A stretch of 64,000 bases of DNA from Branchiostoma lanceolatum (GCF_035083965.1 NC_089723.1:20487489-20551488), one strand, 5' to 3'; numbered from the stretch's first letter, positions 1 to 12,263 are shown. Notes: generated by a model not told the origin, from the sequence alone. Numbers and translations are program-made.

Positions 1-484
1 CATGAATAGTTAATGAGCCAGCCCTTATTTGGCACAAACGGCAGTTGTAGCTCATGAATAATTAATGAGCTAGCCGTAACACGTAACCTGATTGGTTGAT
101 AGCTTCCCAGCGTTCTTTGCGCGTTTGCTTCCGATGAGTGGAAGCAAATGGGTTTTAACCCCTCTGATTGGCTGAAGCTGTTTTGGAGGCTCGACCTGCA
201 ATAACCATGGATGCCACCCCGTGTTACCAGGGCCTTTTCCGCGAGCGATGTAACGTAGAGCGGAAAGGTCCTGGTGGACGAGGATGGAAACACTATGTAC
301 ATAGCCATACCGACGAAAAGGTAGGGAAATTGTTTTCAGCGCCATATCGTTATAGCGGCCTTACGAAGCAACAACAAGACAAGAATTCGAGTCAGAAAGA
401 AGCAAACAACAAACAAATAAATCTACGTCTACTTAAGTTCTTCTTTTGATTGTTGATGACCTTCATAATTTCTTGACCTTGCAG
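1..484. other. Intron or upstream part of the integrin gene, no recognisable exon
   Basis: This stretch precedes the first integrin exon, whose acceptor ends at 484. The motif catgaat-a-ttaatgagc is present at about 1-20 and again at about 53-73, so it is a short direct duplication. Open frames here match nothing I recognise and are treated as chance. By inference it is the intron separating the seen exons from the beta-I domain 5' exons outside the window. Confidence 0.5.
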
Positions 485-3400
485 CCAGTACCATGCAGCG
501 CATCACCAGTAACTTCCGGTTAGGCCTGGGGTTCTATGTAGACAAGACGGTCCTACCTTACGTCAACCCTTACACGTGAGTTAAAAAGATCAAGTCTATG
601 TGTGGTCCTGTATATATTTCTATATAAAATTAGATACATATCAGACTAAATCATGCAAAAGATGAAAAGAAAACGTTCTGTTTTCTTGTGTCAAATTTAA
701 TCTTTTTGAAAGTCAACATAAAATAATTCTTTCAGAATCGACACTGTCTGTGAGCAGTACAACTCTCCCTGTGCCAGAGTGTTCAGCTTCAAAAACTCCC
801 TCCCTCTGACGACCAACGTCTCCGCCTTCACGGACACGCTGCATCGAGAGGCTGTCGCCGTCAACAGGGACTTCCCCGAAGGAGGGTTCGACGCGCTCAT
901 GCAAGTGGCCGCCTGTGAGGTGGGTAGTTTGGGTTTACGGAAAAGGCTGGGCCGTCTACCTGGCCAGACCATCCTGCCATACTACCCTTTCTGGGGCCCC
1001 AATGGTATCCACAGGGGTGTGGCTTCTAATGAAAAAGGCAAAAATGGTTCAGCGAAAATCGCAGCTGTGGGTGTGCTGGACAGAAAGCAGCAGCTGATCA
1101 TATTGCTGGGGGATGGGGGGGTGTATTGCAGCACTGCCAAAACAGGGAGAAATTGAGGTACTTCCAATCCACCTCCGGCTTAAAAGTTAAAATCCTTACC
1201 ACACCTTTCGGTGTATATATATAGGACAGTGCACGTCTACATTTCGATAGACCCTGGGTCACATGGCTGTGTAAACTTTACACTTCCATGATGGTGTGTG
1301 TTTAGCAACTATACTCTTCTAAGCAATCAATACCATTTTCACTGTTTTGATGAAAGAAGCCCCCGACCCTTGAATGTAAAGGGAACACTTTGCCCATTAG
1401 GCTATTGCTCCGGTCTATCGGCAGGACAACCTTTGATTTATGATAATCAATTGTCCATTCACCATTCCTTTACCATTAAGGTTACCATCTAGAGACATTT
1501 TCTTTGCATCCGAGCAGGACCAAATAAGATGGCGTGAAGGAGCCACCAGACTTGTAGTGTATCCGACAGACGCCCTGTCCAAAATGGCGGGAGACGGAAA
1601 GCTGGCGGCCATCTTGCCTCCGAACGACGAGCAGTGTCATCTACATCCGGGCACTGGAGAATACTTAGAATCTAGCAACCAGGTCAGAGACCAATCATTG
1701 ACGGACATTTTGTGTCGAGATAAAAACGTTGTCATCGATGTAGATGTATATTCGACAAAAAAATGTAAACATGTATGTTAAATATATATGATACCAGCCA
1801 TATACACTTTCTTTTTTGGAAGAAATGTCATAATACAGCATCCTTTTGTTTAGTTACATAACTGGACACTTCGAGCCTTTGCATGACTACGATGAGTTGC
1901 CAAGCATCATAGTTTACATACTATAAGAAATCACATTATCAGTAAAAATCAGTAAAGATACAAGCACTGAAAAAAACTGCAAACTTTGTTTTCCCCTCAG
2001 GACTACCCATCTATTGGGCAACTGGCGAACATCTTAAGACAAAAGAACATCCAGCCTATTTTCGCCATAGCTGAAGACACGCGTCCCGCCGTCAGGTACA
2101 AACCGCACGTCCTGCCAACGTACCAGGTGAGGCAACAGGTTACCGATTGTTTGTTTTGGTCCTCTTAAAGTTCGTCAGTCACTGACGAGGGATAGCGGAT
2201 GCTTTTTGAAAGTTAAAACGTCTGGCCTTTAGGAAAATATATTAAGTTGCTTTATGAACCTTGGTATTGTGTTATATCTTTTGATCAGTTCAATATTTGA
2301 TTATCATTAGTTGATTTTATATCGTTATTCCTAAAATTCATTACATCTATACCACAGCTAACGATACACATTTTGTCATACATTGTACCATTCATTTGGT
2401 AACTATGCCAAGTTAGGCCAAATTGAGCCTTTGTTGTTTTCAAGTTACTGTTTCCCACCGATGAAGAAACATCACCTATTCATTTTTTCCCAGCGACTCT
2501 CCCAATTACTGCCGGGTTCCACCATGGCGACTCTGGAGAGCGACTCGTCCAACATTGTGGAGCTCGTGGAAGAGGCATACAGGGTAGGTGTATCCTTATC
2601 AGCCATATGCAAGGAATGTGTGTCCGTATCAGTCGTATACGAGGTAGTTACATCTGCATGGGCCATATACAGGGTAGGGGTGCCTGTATCATACCGTTAC
2701 GGGGTAGTTAGATAGTTGCATCACATACAATAAAACATTTAGTTTGTCATTTTTTGCTTCCCTCGCCGTTGTGTCTGTTTTCCCGAAAGCGCACTTTATG
2801 CTTCAAAGGTCGTTGATAGCGCTGCTATCACCAGTGTATCAGAAATATTACTTTGATAATAAGGAACATTTTGGATCGTATTTTCAAATCTTCAGCAAAT
2901 AAAATTAAAAATTCCAGAAACTGCGGTCCGAAGTGAAGCTACAAGTCGTCAACCCGCCCGCCGAACTTCAGCTGCAGTTCACGTCTATCTGCAAGGACGG
3001 GCAGGTTACGCAAGGGGGCGCTCGTTGCTCCAATCTCACCGTTGGCGACACGGTAATTACACTTTCTTGCAATATCCATACTAGTACATGTACTCTCCAG
3101 TGGAACATGCCGCATGAGCTGCCTTTTCTTAGTTTTTCTTTCACGTCCTCATTCTTTTACATGTAGTAAGACACATTTTTAAAACAACATTGTCCCCCCG
3201 AACGTTGGAATTGTTGTACAGTACCCCTTAAATTTTCAACCCAAAGTAGCCATCCGGTGCCAATGTGTCAAACTTTTAACACACGTCGCCAGGTGGAGTT
3301 TGAGGTGACCTTGACCGCTGCTGGGTGCCCAAAGGACGGGAAAACGGCCCAAATCAGCCTCGTTCCAGTCGGCTTCGGCGGCGAGTTGACCGTGGATGTA

Positions 3401-6400
3401 GACATCATGTGTAACTGCGGCTGCGAGGATAACTCAGTAAGTGATGTAACTTTGTACCATGTACAATTGTCGTGTAACGAGAGATTACTTTAATCCGATG
3501 CATTCGGTAAAAGGTAATTGACACCAATCTGGCAAAAGAATTGAACATTATTTCTTTCTGTTACATGCCGATATTGTTGATAACTTTTATCACTGATGCT
3601 ATACATGTACATATTATATTTTTCTCTAGTCCTGTTGATACAAAAGTATCCCTAAATACCCCGTTATCAAAAATCCCGGATATGTTCCCCCGCGGATTTA
3701 GGTGAAGTAGCGTCAAGACAGTAATTATGCAAGGGCTGCTACATGTCCGCAAGGCGGTTTATATATTTCATTGGTTGGCTATATCACAATGAGATCACTT
3801 TCCCACGGAATAACGTAAGATGAAATTTTGCAAAATTATGCCCTGTGCGGCCATTACCAAAGCATGAGGAGAATAAAGTATGGAAGAACTGCAATGCAAC
3901 TATGAATCAATATTTCAAAAAACAGTTCACTGCAAACGGCAGGTAGGGCTGCCTATATTCCATTTTCAATCATAGATTAAAGGGACTTACATTATCAATG
4001 TAGCCAGTAGGTAATGAATTGTTTGACATTAGAAACCCAAGGAAAAGGAATAGTTTTTTTTTTTTTTTTTCTCCCTGAAGTTTCCTTGATTCCCAGTGTT
4101 TTGGTACTGTGTGCACAAAGCTGACATGTTGCGTTGGAGGGCGGTTATACTTGCCATACAAAATTGCATATATACAATACAAATATAGCTACTGTGGAAG
4201 TCTGTTCGGTTTCTGCACGGATCATCTTTGCCGTATATATTGACAGCGGAGGAACTTCAGCGTGTGACGTTTATTTTACTGACAATGCCCCTCTATATCC
4301 CTCAGCAACCGGCCAGTCCGCACTGCACGTCGGGAAACGGCACGCTCGAATGTGGAATCTGCACGTGTTACTCAAACAGGTGAGTTCATTGATTAAAGGA
4401 CGCAGTCCTGTTACATTCATTCTTTGTTAGGAGTGCACATGCTCAAAATATGCATTTCACTATGCATTTACATTTTCAATACAACATGTACACAAGGGGT
4501 TCACGACTTTTTGGACATACCTCCAAATTTCCAGACCTACCTATGGTCTTGTGCTGCACGGCAGACCAATAGCTTTGGACACGTGGCCATAGTGATGGGT
4601 CAAAGGTACCTAAAGGTCGATACTGCCCACTACCTCGGTTGCATGAACGTTGACAGTATGGGTCCTGATATAGACATACAGCTCATGATGTGTTTGTGTG
4701 GGTACCAGCGGGCAGCGGAGTGAGTGAACTGCTGAAGACAAGGCGGGCACATCCCACTGCGCCCTGGGCACGTGACTACAGTAATGGGTCAAAGGTGACT
4801 TGAAGTCTGTGGCGCCCCCGTCTCGGTTGGGGGAATCTCCGTGTGTCGAGATGTCAATAGAAAGTTTGTAATAGTATAGTAATAAAGTTTGTAATAGTAA
4901 GGACAACTGAAGTTGAGGTCCTCATCGACTACAATGGACGAACATCATCATCATCACCATCATCATCACGGGCAGCCTGGTGAGTGAACCGCTGAACACA
5001 TAACGGGCACATCCCACTGCGTCTGGGACATATTAATACAGTAATAGGTCAAAGGTGACTCGAAGTCTGTGGCGCCCCCCGTCTCAGTTTTGAGAATGTC
5101 CATGTGTCATGGTGTAAGTAGAATTAAGTGTATATAATGTGTTCGTGTAGGTACGGACGGCAGTGTGTGTGCAGAACTGAGGCAAAGACCTAGGCCCACG
5201 TGGGTTCCCCCACAGCCCAGTGCGTCGGGGACACGTGACTACAGTAAAGGTGACCTGAAGTCTGTGGCGCCCTCCGTCTCGGTTGAGTGAATGTCCGTGT
5301 GCAATGATGTAGATGATACGTTTATAATGTGTAGGTACGGGCGGCAGTGTGAGTGCAGTTCTGAGGATGCGGCGGGTTCCTCCACGGCCCAGTGCGTGGC
5401 CCCGGGCTCGAAAGTGGAGTGTTCCGGGCGGGGGAGCTGCGTGTGCGGGCGGTGTGACTGTGGAGAACGGTACGCAGGCCCGTTCTGCGGCTGCGACAAC
5501 TTCTCATGTGACAGGTCCAATGGGCAACTCTGTGGAGGTGAGGTCTCCCGGGCATGTTTTAAACATTTGTAGTTGTAATACTAGAGTATCTTGAGTATCT
5601 TAAGTGTCTTGGACCTTTTCACTGGGTGGGCAGGCCACCCTGTATCAGTGAAATACTTGTCAATGCCAATTCCTGGGATCGGCTTCATATGAAATTATAC
5701 GTAACACATTACATCGCTGTACATGTCCATTATATCCGACATGCAAAACGAACTAGGATATATATTAGATACAACGAATTGAAAATATACATAAGAAAGA
5801 GACAGAAAAAAGACTATGTCACTTTTGGTGTCATGCCCGTCCTATGAATATGTTAATTGAAAGGGATGTCATATTTCAAAACAAAATAAAACAACCGTTT
5901 GCGGTCTACTACTGTTCATCATTTTGTTAATAGTGTGTTTTGGGCAAAATGATTATCAAAACATTTTTGCTAATCATTCTTTTTGTCTTTATTTAATTAA
6001 AAATATGTTTCTTCTCCACTTCAGGACCGGAGCGTGGCGTGTGCAAGTGCGGCCAGTGCGCATGCGTGTCAGGTTGGCAAGGCAACGCCTGCCAGTGTTC
6101 CTCCCGGATTGACACGTGCATGGTGGACGAGGTAGGTTATAGGTCAACTGTCATGACATAAAACTGTTATGTTGTTTCTTATGACCAAAATTCAATCTTA
6201 GATGTGACGATTCTATCCTAGACCTCTGAAATGTTTGGCAGCAAATGTTTCAATCTTCACAATGTACATGTAACAACGCTCCAGCTGTTGATGACTGGAC
6301 GTTCAAACAGTTCTGGCACATACATTGTATACATGAAACAAATACACGCATTGGTCTATATCTCCTGATAAACTAGTAATTCAATGTCCTTGTTGCATCC

Positions 6401-8989
6401 AGAAAAGTGTCGCTAAAATGTGTTTGACTTGCATTTGTCTTCATTTGTCGTTTACCTGTTATCCTTTTTAATTTCATCTGCATCCAACACATTCAGCTAG
6501 CTACGCAGCCGCAAACAAATAAAAGGATAGTAAGCCACCCATCTCTGCCCATGTTTAAACCTAGTAATATTCACAATAAGAAGACATTCACTGCTTCGTT
6601 TCCAGAGAATATGTAACGACCAGGGCAGGTGTGAGTGTGGAAAGTGCGTCTGTCACCCAGACAGTCCGTACGGGGGAGACAGGTGCGACAGCTGCCCGGT
6701 GAGTTGGCGTGGTAGCAATGTGACAATGTACAAGTATATGATGTGTGTTCTTATGTTTCCGGTATTTGTGTGTTTGTGAACAGTGTAAATCGAGAAGTCG
6801 TGAATGGATTTTTATTCAATTATGTATGTTGGGGGTTTTGGTCCCCCTAGCGGCTTTCGCGGTAGTACAGCGGAACTTCCGGTTTTGGACATGCTACGCC
6901 TCTCTTTGTAGGCGTACTTCATTTCTGAATATGATATTGGTAGTAAATAAGCATTTAGAAATATAGCAAAGTGTGTGTCTATATCCTGTAGCTTAAAATA
7001 TGCACTTGTGATAATAGAATTAAAGGAAAAGTAGACTTCTGCAGCAAATACTAAATTTCTCAATTGTATATGATATTTTCCAGACCTGTCCGGGAAATTG
7101 TGTAGCGAACCAGGCGTGTGTCCAGTGTCTGGTGTTCCAAACAGGCAAGCTGACGCCTGAACAGTGTTCAGAACGATGTCCACTCAACGTCACGGTAGTC
7201 CAGTCTTTACCGGGTAAGGTGCATGGAAACTTAAACTTCGGAATAAAAAAAACACCAAATTTCCATGTCTCTTTTTATGCTTTTGTGATGGGAAGAACAA
7301 GTTTAGGAATGTACGCTTTGTGAGTGTGACACGACTGCCAGTATACCACCGCGAATTGTAGGTCCCACGCTTCGTAAACCCCCATTCTTCATTGCCGTTT
7401 TAAGCTAATTTGCTTGTGCTTGTATGTCAGATTCCCGCCAATACGTAAGAATACGTACATTGCTCTACATTTCTACAGACGATATCTTGAGCAGTTCAGA
7501 GACATGTCGTTTCCATGACGACGATGACTGCATCGTCACTTTCACCTATGGTAGAGGTCAGAGCAAGGAGCTGGAGGTCACTGTCAAGAAAACTAAGGGT
7601 AAGTCTTTTCATGTCAAAGATGTTCTGTTTCATAATAATGTAGGGTGAACATCCACTTTGTTTTACAAAAGTGATGGTCCAGGAGATGAAGGTTATTTCA
7701 AAAAGGTTTAAAAATCCCGCATAAAAAGGGTAAACAAAAGAAGGCAAACAAAATACTGATTAGAAAATGTATTTTGATCCTGCATTTTTGTGATCCTAAC
7801 AGGAGCATTAGGAAATGAAACGGTAGATAACCATCAAGTATTAATCTATGAATGGTTACAAGAATATTCGTCAAACAATGACTTAAAAAGGTAGCGAAAT
7901 ACGCACCTCCAAATTTTCGATGTCAACTGTAACGTAACATCTTGATCACGGAATGACCTAGTCTCGTGTTCTCGCGAGACTAGGTCATTCCGTGATCAAG
8001 ATGTAACGTTACTTGTGAAGATCGTTACTGTGATTATACGTGACTGATGAACCTCTTCAACGATAATCTATGAATATGAAAAAGACTCGTCTTGCTTTTG
8101 TCAACACTCACGAGTCATGCCGTTTTTTACCTTTTCTTCAAACATGGCGGTTTCAGAGTGCCCAGGGCCGGTTCCTGTTCTTCCCATCGTCCTTGGCGTG
8201 ATCGGAGGCATCGTTCTGATTGGTCTAGCGCTCCTGGTCCTGTGGCGCATGCTCATCTACCTGTACGACAGGGTGGAGTATCGGCGGTTCGAACGGGAAC
8301 GGCAGGCGACTAAATTCACCTCCGTGAGTTATACAGTTTCGTGAAGTTGATTTACTTAAACATCTTTAATGTCAAAATGTTCTTCCATGGGAAACACTTT
8401 CCTAGGAAAGAACAAGAGCGATTGTACTGCTTTGGGCAGCTGTAGGTTAATTAATTTAGGACAGGAACTTGGATAATAAAGTTCTTTGCACACAACCAAG
8501 AATTTTATCCAAGACCACATATATATATATATATAGGTGACAGTCTGTCAGGAAATCGTTGCTAATATCATTGTTGTTACTGTCAGATCTTGTCAATGTT
8601 AGCCTATATTTGCAATCAGCCCACGGCCATGAGTTTTCAATGAACTTATTGTCGTTGTATTAAAATCTTGTATCCTTGTAGTCCGATCGACATATACTGG
8701 AGCATGCATTTAATGGAAAACCACGTACCGCCCACGTTATCATTGTGGCAATACGGTGAATTATTATGTACGCATAGTTCGGTGTGTGGTTTAAACTTCG
8801 AAAAATCAATATCATACGTATGACGTCACTTATTCCACAACTTTGCAGTCAGAGAACCCTCTGTACAAGTCAAACACGACCAGATTCAGTAACCCAACGT
8901 TCCGAGGGAGAAAGAACTCCGCAAAGCTGTACGGCGACGACGACCTGGGTGACGTCATGGAGCTGACTTCCGAACAATCGAGTGCCTGA
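485..8989 (+). CDS. ITGB: Integrin beta subunit (5' end outside window)
   Basis: This is a type I membrane adhesion receptor subunit that pairs with an alpha subunit and links matrix ligands to talin and actin. Fifteen exons are visible: 485-575, 736-919, 1518-1682, 2001-2126, 2494-2583, 2918-3052, 3293-3436, 4306-4379, 5335-5537, 6025-6131, 6606-6698, 7084-7213, 7479-7598, 8157-8323 and 8849-8989. They encode 655 residues in one frame. Seen in order: the second half of the beta-I domain (MQRITSNFRLGLG, then EGGFDALMQVAACE, matching the family EGGFDA-MQ signature), the hybrid domain, four cysteine-rich I-EGF repeats (CDNFSCDRSNG is diagnostic), the beta-tail, a transmembrane helix (GGIVLIGLALLVLW) and a DRVEYRRFE membrane-proximal segment. 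The tail has NPLY and NPTF, the two NPxY/F sites that bind talin and kindlin. The roughly 160 N-terminal residues (PSI, MIDAS half) lie left of the window. The orthology group within the beta family is not resolved. Confidence 0.95.
931..972 (+). repeat. Remnant of a foldback-element terminus
   Basis: The sequence tgggtttacggaaaaggctg and the following gtctacctggcc closely match the outer end of the 3.8 kb foldback element at 28436. No second end was seen nearby, so this is a truncated or solo copy in the integrin intron, about 12 bp after the donor at 920. Confidence 0.6.
2576..2720 (+). repeat. Minisatellite of ~30 bp units starting at a splice donor
   Basis: About five units of 28-30 bp start with catacagggtagg at 2576, 2603, 2633, 2663 and 2693. 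They share catat-c-gggtag plus gtatcag. The first unit covers the last eight exon bases and the true 5' splice site of the integrin exon ending at 2583. The unit at 2663 repeats the donor almost exactly. Confidence 0.7.
4685..5334 (+). repeat. Tandem copies of an exon boundary and intron segment
   Basis: Three diverged units share gggcacatcccactgcg, cacgtgactacagtaa, aaaggtgact-gaagtctgtg and gcgcccccgtctcggtt. They run about 4690-4866, 4965-5125 and 5150-5318. Each carries a copy of the 5' start of the following EGF exon (gtgtgggtaccagcgggcag at 4694, gtgtaggtacggacggcagt at 5146, and the real exon at 5335). This suggests repeated duplication of a unit spanning the acceptor and exon start, now degenerate. 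Confidence 0.7.
4943..4969 (+). repeat. (CAT)n microsatellite
   Basis: A run of cat/cac triplets lies inside the integrin intron, between two of the tandem units. Confidence 0.8.
7937..8004. repeat. Perfect 30 bp inverted repeat (hairpin)
   Basis: The left arm is 7937-7966 and the right arm 7975-8004, with an 8 bp loop. They are perfect complements (acatcttgatcacggaatga ... and its reverse), extended outward by gtaac/gttac. It lies in the last large integrin intron and has the form of a tiny foldback transposon. Confidence 0.85.
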
Positions 8990-9221
8990 CGGAAACTGCC
9001 GAGTGTTTACCGAAGAATGTCGAAAATGGACTAACTGATCAATATTCCGCTCACGTCGCATGCAGATAATATATATTCTTTAGATACTAGCTTGCTCTTT
9101 CGAATTCCTTAAACTAGACAGCTTTTGGTGTGTGAAAACCTTCGCGAAGATATATATATCACCTGTTAGAATTGTACCCTATATATCCTGTATCAGTTTC
9201 GATTTTTTGAAAATATTTGTT

Positions 9222-9227
9222 AATAAA
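9222..9227 (+). terminator. Polyadenylation signal AATAAA of the integrin gene
   Basis: AATAAA lies 233 bp after the integrin stop codon, in AT-rich sequence. It is the first canonical signal downstream. Confidence 0.6.
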
Positions 9228-9623
9228 AGGGAAGGTATTCCGAAATGATTCACAAAGTAGTTTCATGAGAAACGGCAGGGGGCGTTCTTGGCTCGCAGTC
9301 CACGGGTGTGGTCACAGCAACGCTTCCTGTGAAGGACAACCGTAGAAGTACGGGATGTCAGTATCCTACCATAAAATTTAAAGATCATAAAAGGCTCCCC
9401 GGAGCTTACGCTAGAGCCACCAAACTTGGTGACGTTTCATAAAATGTCCTTAATAAATATTTCAAATTGATAAATACAGTAAAGTTCATCGTTTTTCGTG
9501 TTACCATGGCAACGGGTTTTTGACAAGCATATTTTACAAAATCTGCTAATTTCAGTTCGATGACGTTTCGAGGCTCTGTTGGTACACCACATTCATTTTT
9601 TTACATTATTTTTTTACATATTC

Positions 9624-9735
9624 ACGATCTTAAAGGCACAGGCAACCCCAGAAGCGGGTGTAAGACCACATCTTTATGAATACAAAATCAACTAAATTTG
9701 TAAAAACTATTCACATAAACAAATAAATGAACCAT
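9624..9735 (+). repeat. 112 bp direct repeat, copy 1
   Basis: It starts acgatcttaaaggcac and runs to aaatgaaccat. It matches 10391-10502 at all but one compared base (a/g after ggcac). The pair encloses about 655 bp. The near identity implies recent origin or gene conversion. Confidence 0.85.
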
Positions 9736-9789
9736 ATGTAATCCATCGTGACTTTCATGATTTAACATTGATATTTAATGCTGATTTGA

Positions 9790-9855
9790 TGACGTCATCG
9801 GTCAAAATCCAAGATGGCGGATAGAATCACATAAAATTACGTCATAATGACGTCA
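9790..9855. promoter_or_regulatory. Two CRE palindromes TGACGTCA
   Basis: TGACGTCA occurs at 9790-9797 and 9848-9855, with a YY1-like aagatggcgg at about 9811 and further half sites (tacgtca, tacgtta) between. They lie inside the segment enclosed by the direct repeats, so they may belong to a repeat rather than to a host enhancer. Confidence 0.35.
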
Positions 9856-10390
9856 TATTACGTTATAATGGCACAAATTTTGTTATGGTAATAGAAATAT
9901 ACATGGGCATCATCCTCTGAAAATTTGGTGGTCATACAATAATTAGTTTATGAGTTACAGAGGGCAGGTCTCAAAAACAGCACATTATTTTTGCTGGGTT
10001 CAAAAATGACCCCAGTGCAATCACTCCAGACTTTCCTCTATAATGTCAACAGTATTGTGCCAATCTCCCTAGACAATAAAGAGAGGCTAGAATACATGTC
10101 TACTGACAAAGTCACGGAAGGATTTTTTTCCCCGATCAAACATGTTCAAATGGCACATCAAAATCAACGCCTGGGGTCAAAAATGACCCCGGTCGAGTGT
10201 TTGAGGGTTGACTCTGTACATGTCTTTTTCTTGCTTGGCCAAACCGATGCTTATTGTGAGACTATCTATGTATGGAGAGAAAGACCAACAGAGACAGAGA
10301 GAGAAGATGATAGAGAGGGGGGAAGACTGGAGCAGGGGACTGGATGTACCAGGTTTTGCTTGAATAGTCCTGGCTTATATAGTCTGTCTT

Positions 10391-10502
10391 ACGATCTTAA
10401 AGGCACGGGCAACCCCAGAAGCGGGTGTAAGACCACATCTTTATGAATACAAAATCAACTAAATTTGTAAAAACTATTCACATAAACAAATAAATGAACC
10501 AT
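10391..10502 (+). repeat. 112 bp direct repeat, copy 2
   Basis: This is the second copy of the repeat at 9624. The two could be terminal repeats of a small non-autonomous element, or a local duplication. The ends are not TG..CA, so a standard LTR is not supported. Confidence 0.85.
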
Positions 10503-11246
10503 TTATAATCAAGGAATTGAGTATATCCATGGGTGGAATTCATGCAGATCCATGGGGTGTGATGCATGATGGGAATCAGCCATTACATGTAACTATTGGT
10601 TCCTATGGAATAATTGCTGAAGTTCCAGGTCAATGTTTGGGTCAACACAATAGAGAATTAAGTTGTTAAGGGTGGAAATCGATGAACAACTATTCGCACA
10701 CACGATACAAACATTATTTTCAACATCGGACCTAGATTTGCTAAAATCGGTCCATTTTTGTGAGGGCCTTTTTTTTCAAGTCTTAAGTATGGGTTTCAAT
10801 GCGATGATTGACAAAGATCAAAGACCATTTCCGATCCCAAGCAAGTGGAAAATACAGTTATTAAGGCTACAAGTTGACAAACAAGTATCCAGAAACACAT
10901 TGCAAAGGTAATCTTTAAGCTCAACGCAAGGTTTCTTAAGTGCCGCCAAGTTGACGTTTGTCCAATGTTTGTTCGCGATATAACATGCTACACCTGGCTG
11001 TAATCAATCTGAAGGGTACTCGGTGTTGTATAGTATAACTGCTGCCTAGTCAAGATTCAAGATCAAGTTGCCAATACAATTACGTTCTTGGATTCAGAAA
11101 AAATTCTGTTGGCAGAACCAGAACATTCTCCTCTGGTGTTGTCTGTGCCTTTATGTCGGTGACGTTTTCACTCGTTAGCCAAAACACTTATAGGGAAACG
11201 CTCAAATGCTCGGTCCATTTCTTAGCTGGAAAGTCAATTGTTTAGC

Positions 11247-12236
11247 TTAGCTAGGAAAATGATGTGTGACAGCATACTTACGACTTGGATGCTTCTTCGG
11301 ACAAAATGGCCAGGTACACATCGTCTTGAAGATTGCCGAACGGAAGTTCTCGGTCGCGACGGCACAGAGGACGGGATTTAGACTAGGCGAGACGTCTTGT
11401 AAGGCATAGATGAACCACTGGGCCGACGTACTCAAGTTAACGCCGTCGAACGCGGTGTTAAGAATGTTCACCACGTGACCCGGCAGGTTGAAGGCGACGA
11501 AAACGGTGACCAGGACAACGACGAGTCTGGAGACGCGGCCCAAGGCGTTCCCGTTCCCGCCCTGGTTTTCCGCCTGCACCTCTCGGAGTCTTACGATGAG
11601 GAGTACGTAGTGCGGGACCATGATTATGAGCGGGACAACGAAACCCAGTCCGACGGAATAGAAGATGCGAATCGTGTTGAAAGTGTGCGCGTCCAGAGAT
11701 CCCACGGCGCCATAGTAACAGTCAGGGACGCATGAAGTGGGCGTCACGTCGGCAAAGACTAGATGGGGAACGCACAGGAACGCGACGATGCCCCAAACTA
11801 TGCATGCGTTCCGAAACGCAACCTTCCGTTCGTGCGTCATGTGGTCAAGCCAACTCCGGACGGGATTGACCACCGCCTGGTGCCGTTCGACGCTGAGGAT
11901 GGCTAGGAACGCCGACCCCGCAAAAATGCTGACCGCCCACACAAAGCGGTAGACTTTGCACATCGCCACGCCGAAGGTCCAGGACCCGATCACGAAGAAT
12001 GCCACCTGTATGACCTCCCGCACGTAGTACAGGAACTGGGCGAGGGACAGGTTCAGGATATACAGGTTGGGGGCGTTGTGCAATTTCGGGTATCTCATGA
12101 TGATGTACATGACGAGCCCGTTGCCTAGCAACCCAATGACGCAGAGGAGGATCTGGAAGACGGTACTGAAGGTGAAGAGCGGTTCCTCTTGGAAGGAGCT
12201 GGCGTTGCTACTACAGCTGGTGTTGGTGTTCTCCAT
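11247..12236 (-). CDS. Intronless class A GPCR, somatostatin/galanin-receptor-like, motif-degenerate
   Basis: This is a seven-helix plasma membrane receptor of the peptide-receptor branch (inference from TM1-TM3 similarity to somatostatin and opioid receptors). I prefer the ATG at 12236 (MENTNTSC, purine at -3 and G at +4); an in-frame ATG at 12263 adds nine residues. In the 338-residue numbering, the N-terminus has N-glycosylation sites, TM1 has GLLGNGLV (44-51) and a TM3 cysteine sits at 102. Several class A switches differ: LxxAD is LSLAQ (Asp2.50 to Gln, residue 76), the ligand-contact Asp3.32 of somatostatin receptors is Trp (109), DRY is ERH (126-128), CWxP is FNLP (258-261) and NPxxY is NPVLC (296-300). 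No frame break is seen, so it appears intact. A diverged orphan or decoy-like receptor is possible. Confidence 0.9.
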   Translation of the reverse strand: MENTNTSCSSNASSFQEEPLFTFSTVFQILLCVIGLLGNGLVMYIIMRYPKLHNAPNLYILNLSLAQFLYYVREVIQVAFFVIGSWTFGVAMCKVYRFVWAVSIFAGSAFLAILSVERHQAVVNPVRSWLDHMTHERKVAFRNACIVWGIVAFLCVPHLVFADVTPTSCVPDCYYGAVGSLDAHTFNTIRIFYSVGLGFVVPLIIMVPHYVLLIVRLREVQAENQGGNGNALGRVSRLVVVLVTVFVAFNLPGHVVNILNTAFDGVNLSTSAQWFIYALQDVSPSLNPVLCAVATENFRSAIFKTMCTWPFCPKKHPSRKYAVTHHFPS

Positions 12237-12263
12237 TCTGGTACTAATTTGATAATACTGCAA

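Larger units (their letters stand above)
8990..11246. other. Integrin 3' UTR and intergenic DNA
   Basis: After the 3' UTR this spacer carries the two 112 bp direct repeats and the CRE-like palindromes listed separately. Also seen is caaaaatgacccc at 10001 and 10179. The open frames at about 9991-10446 and 10663-10911 show no family features and are not called. Confidence 0.5.
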
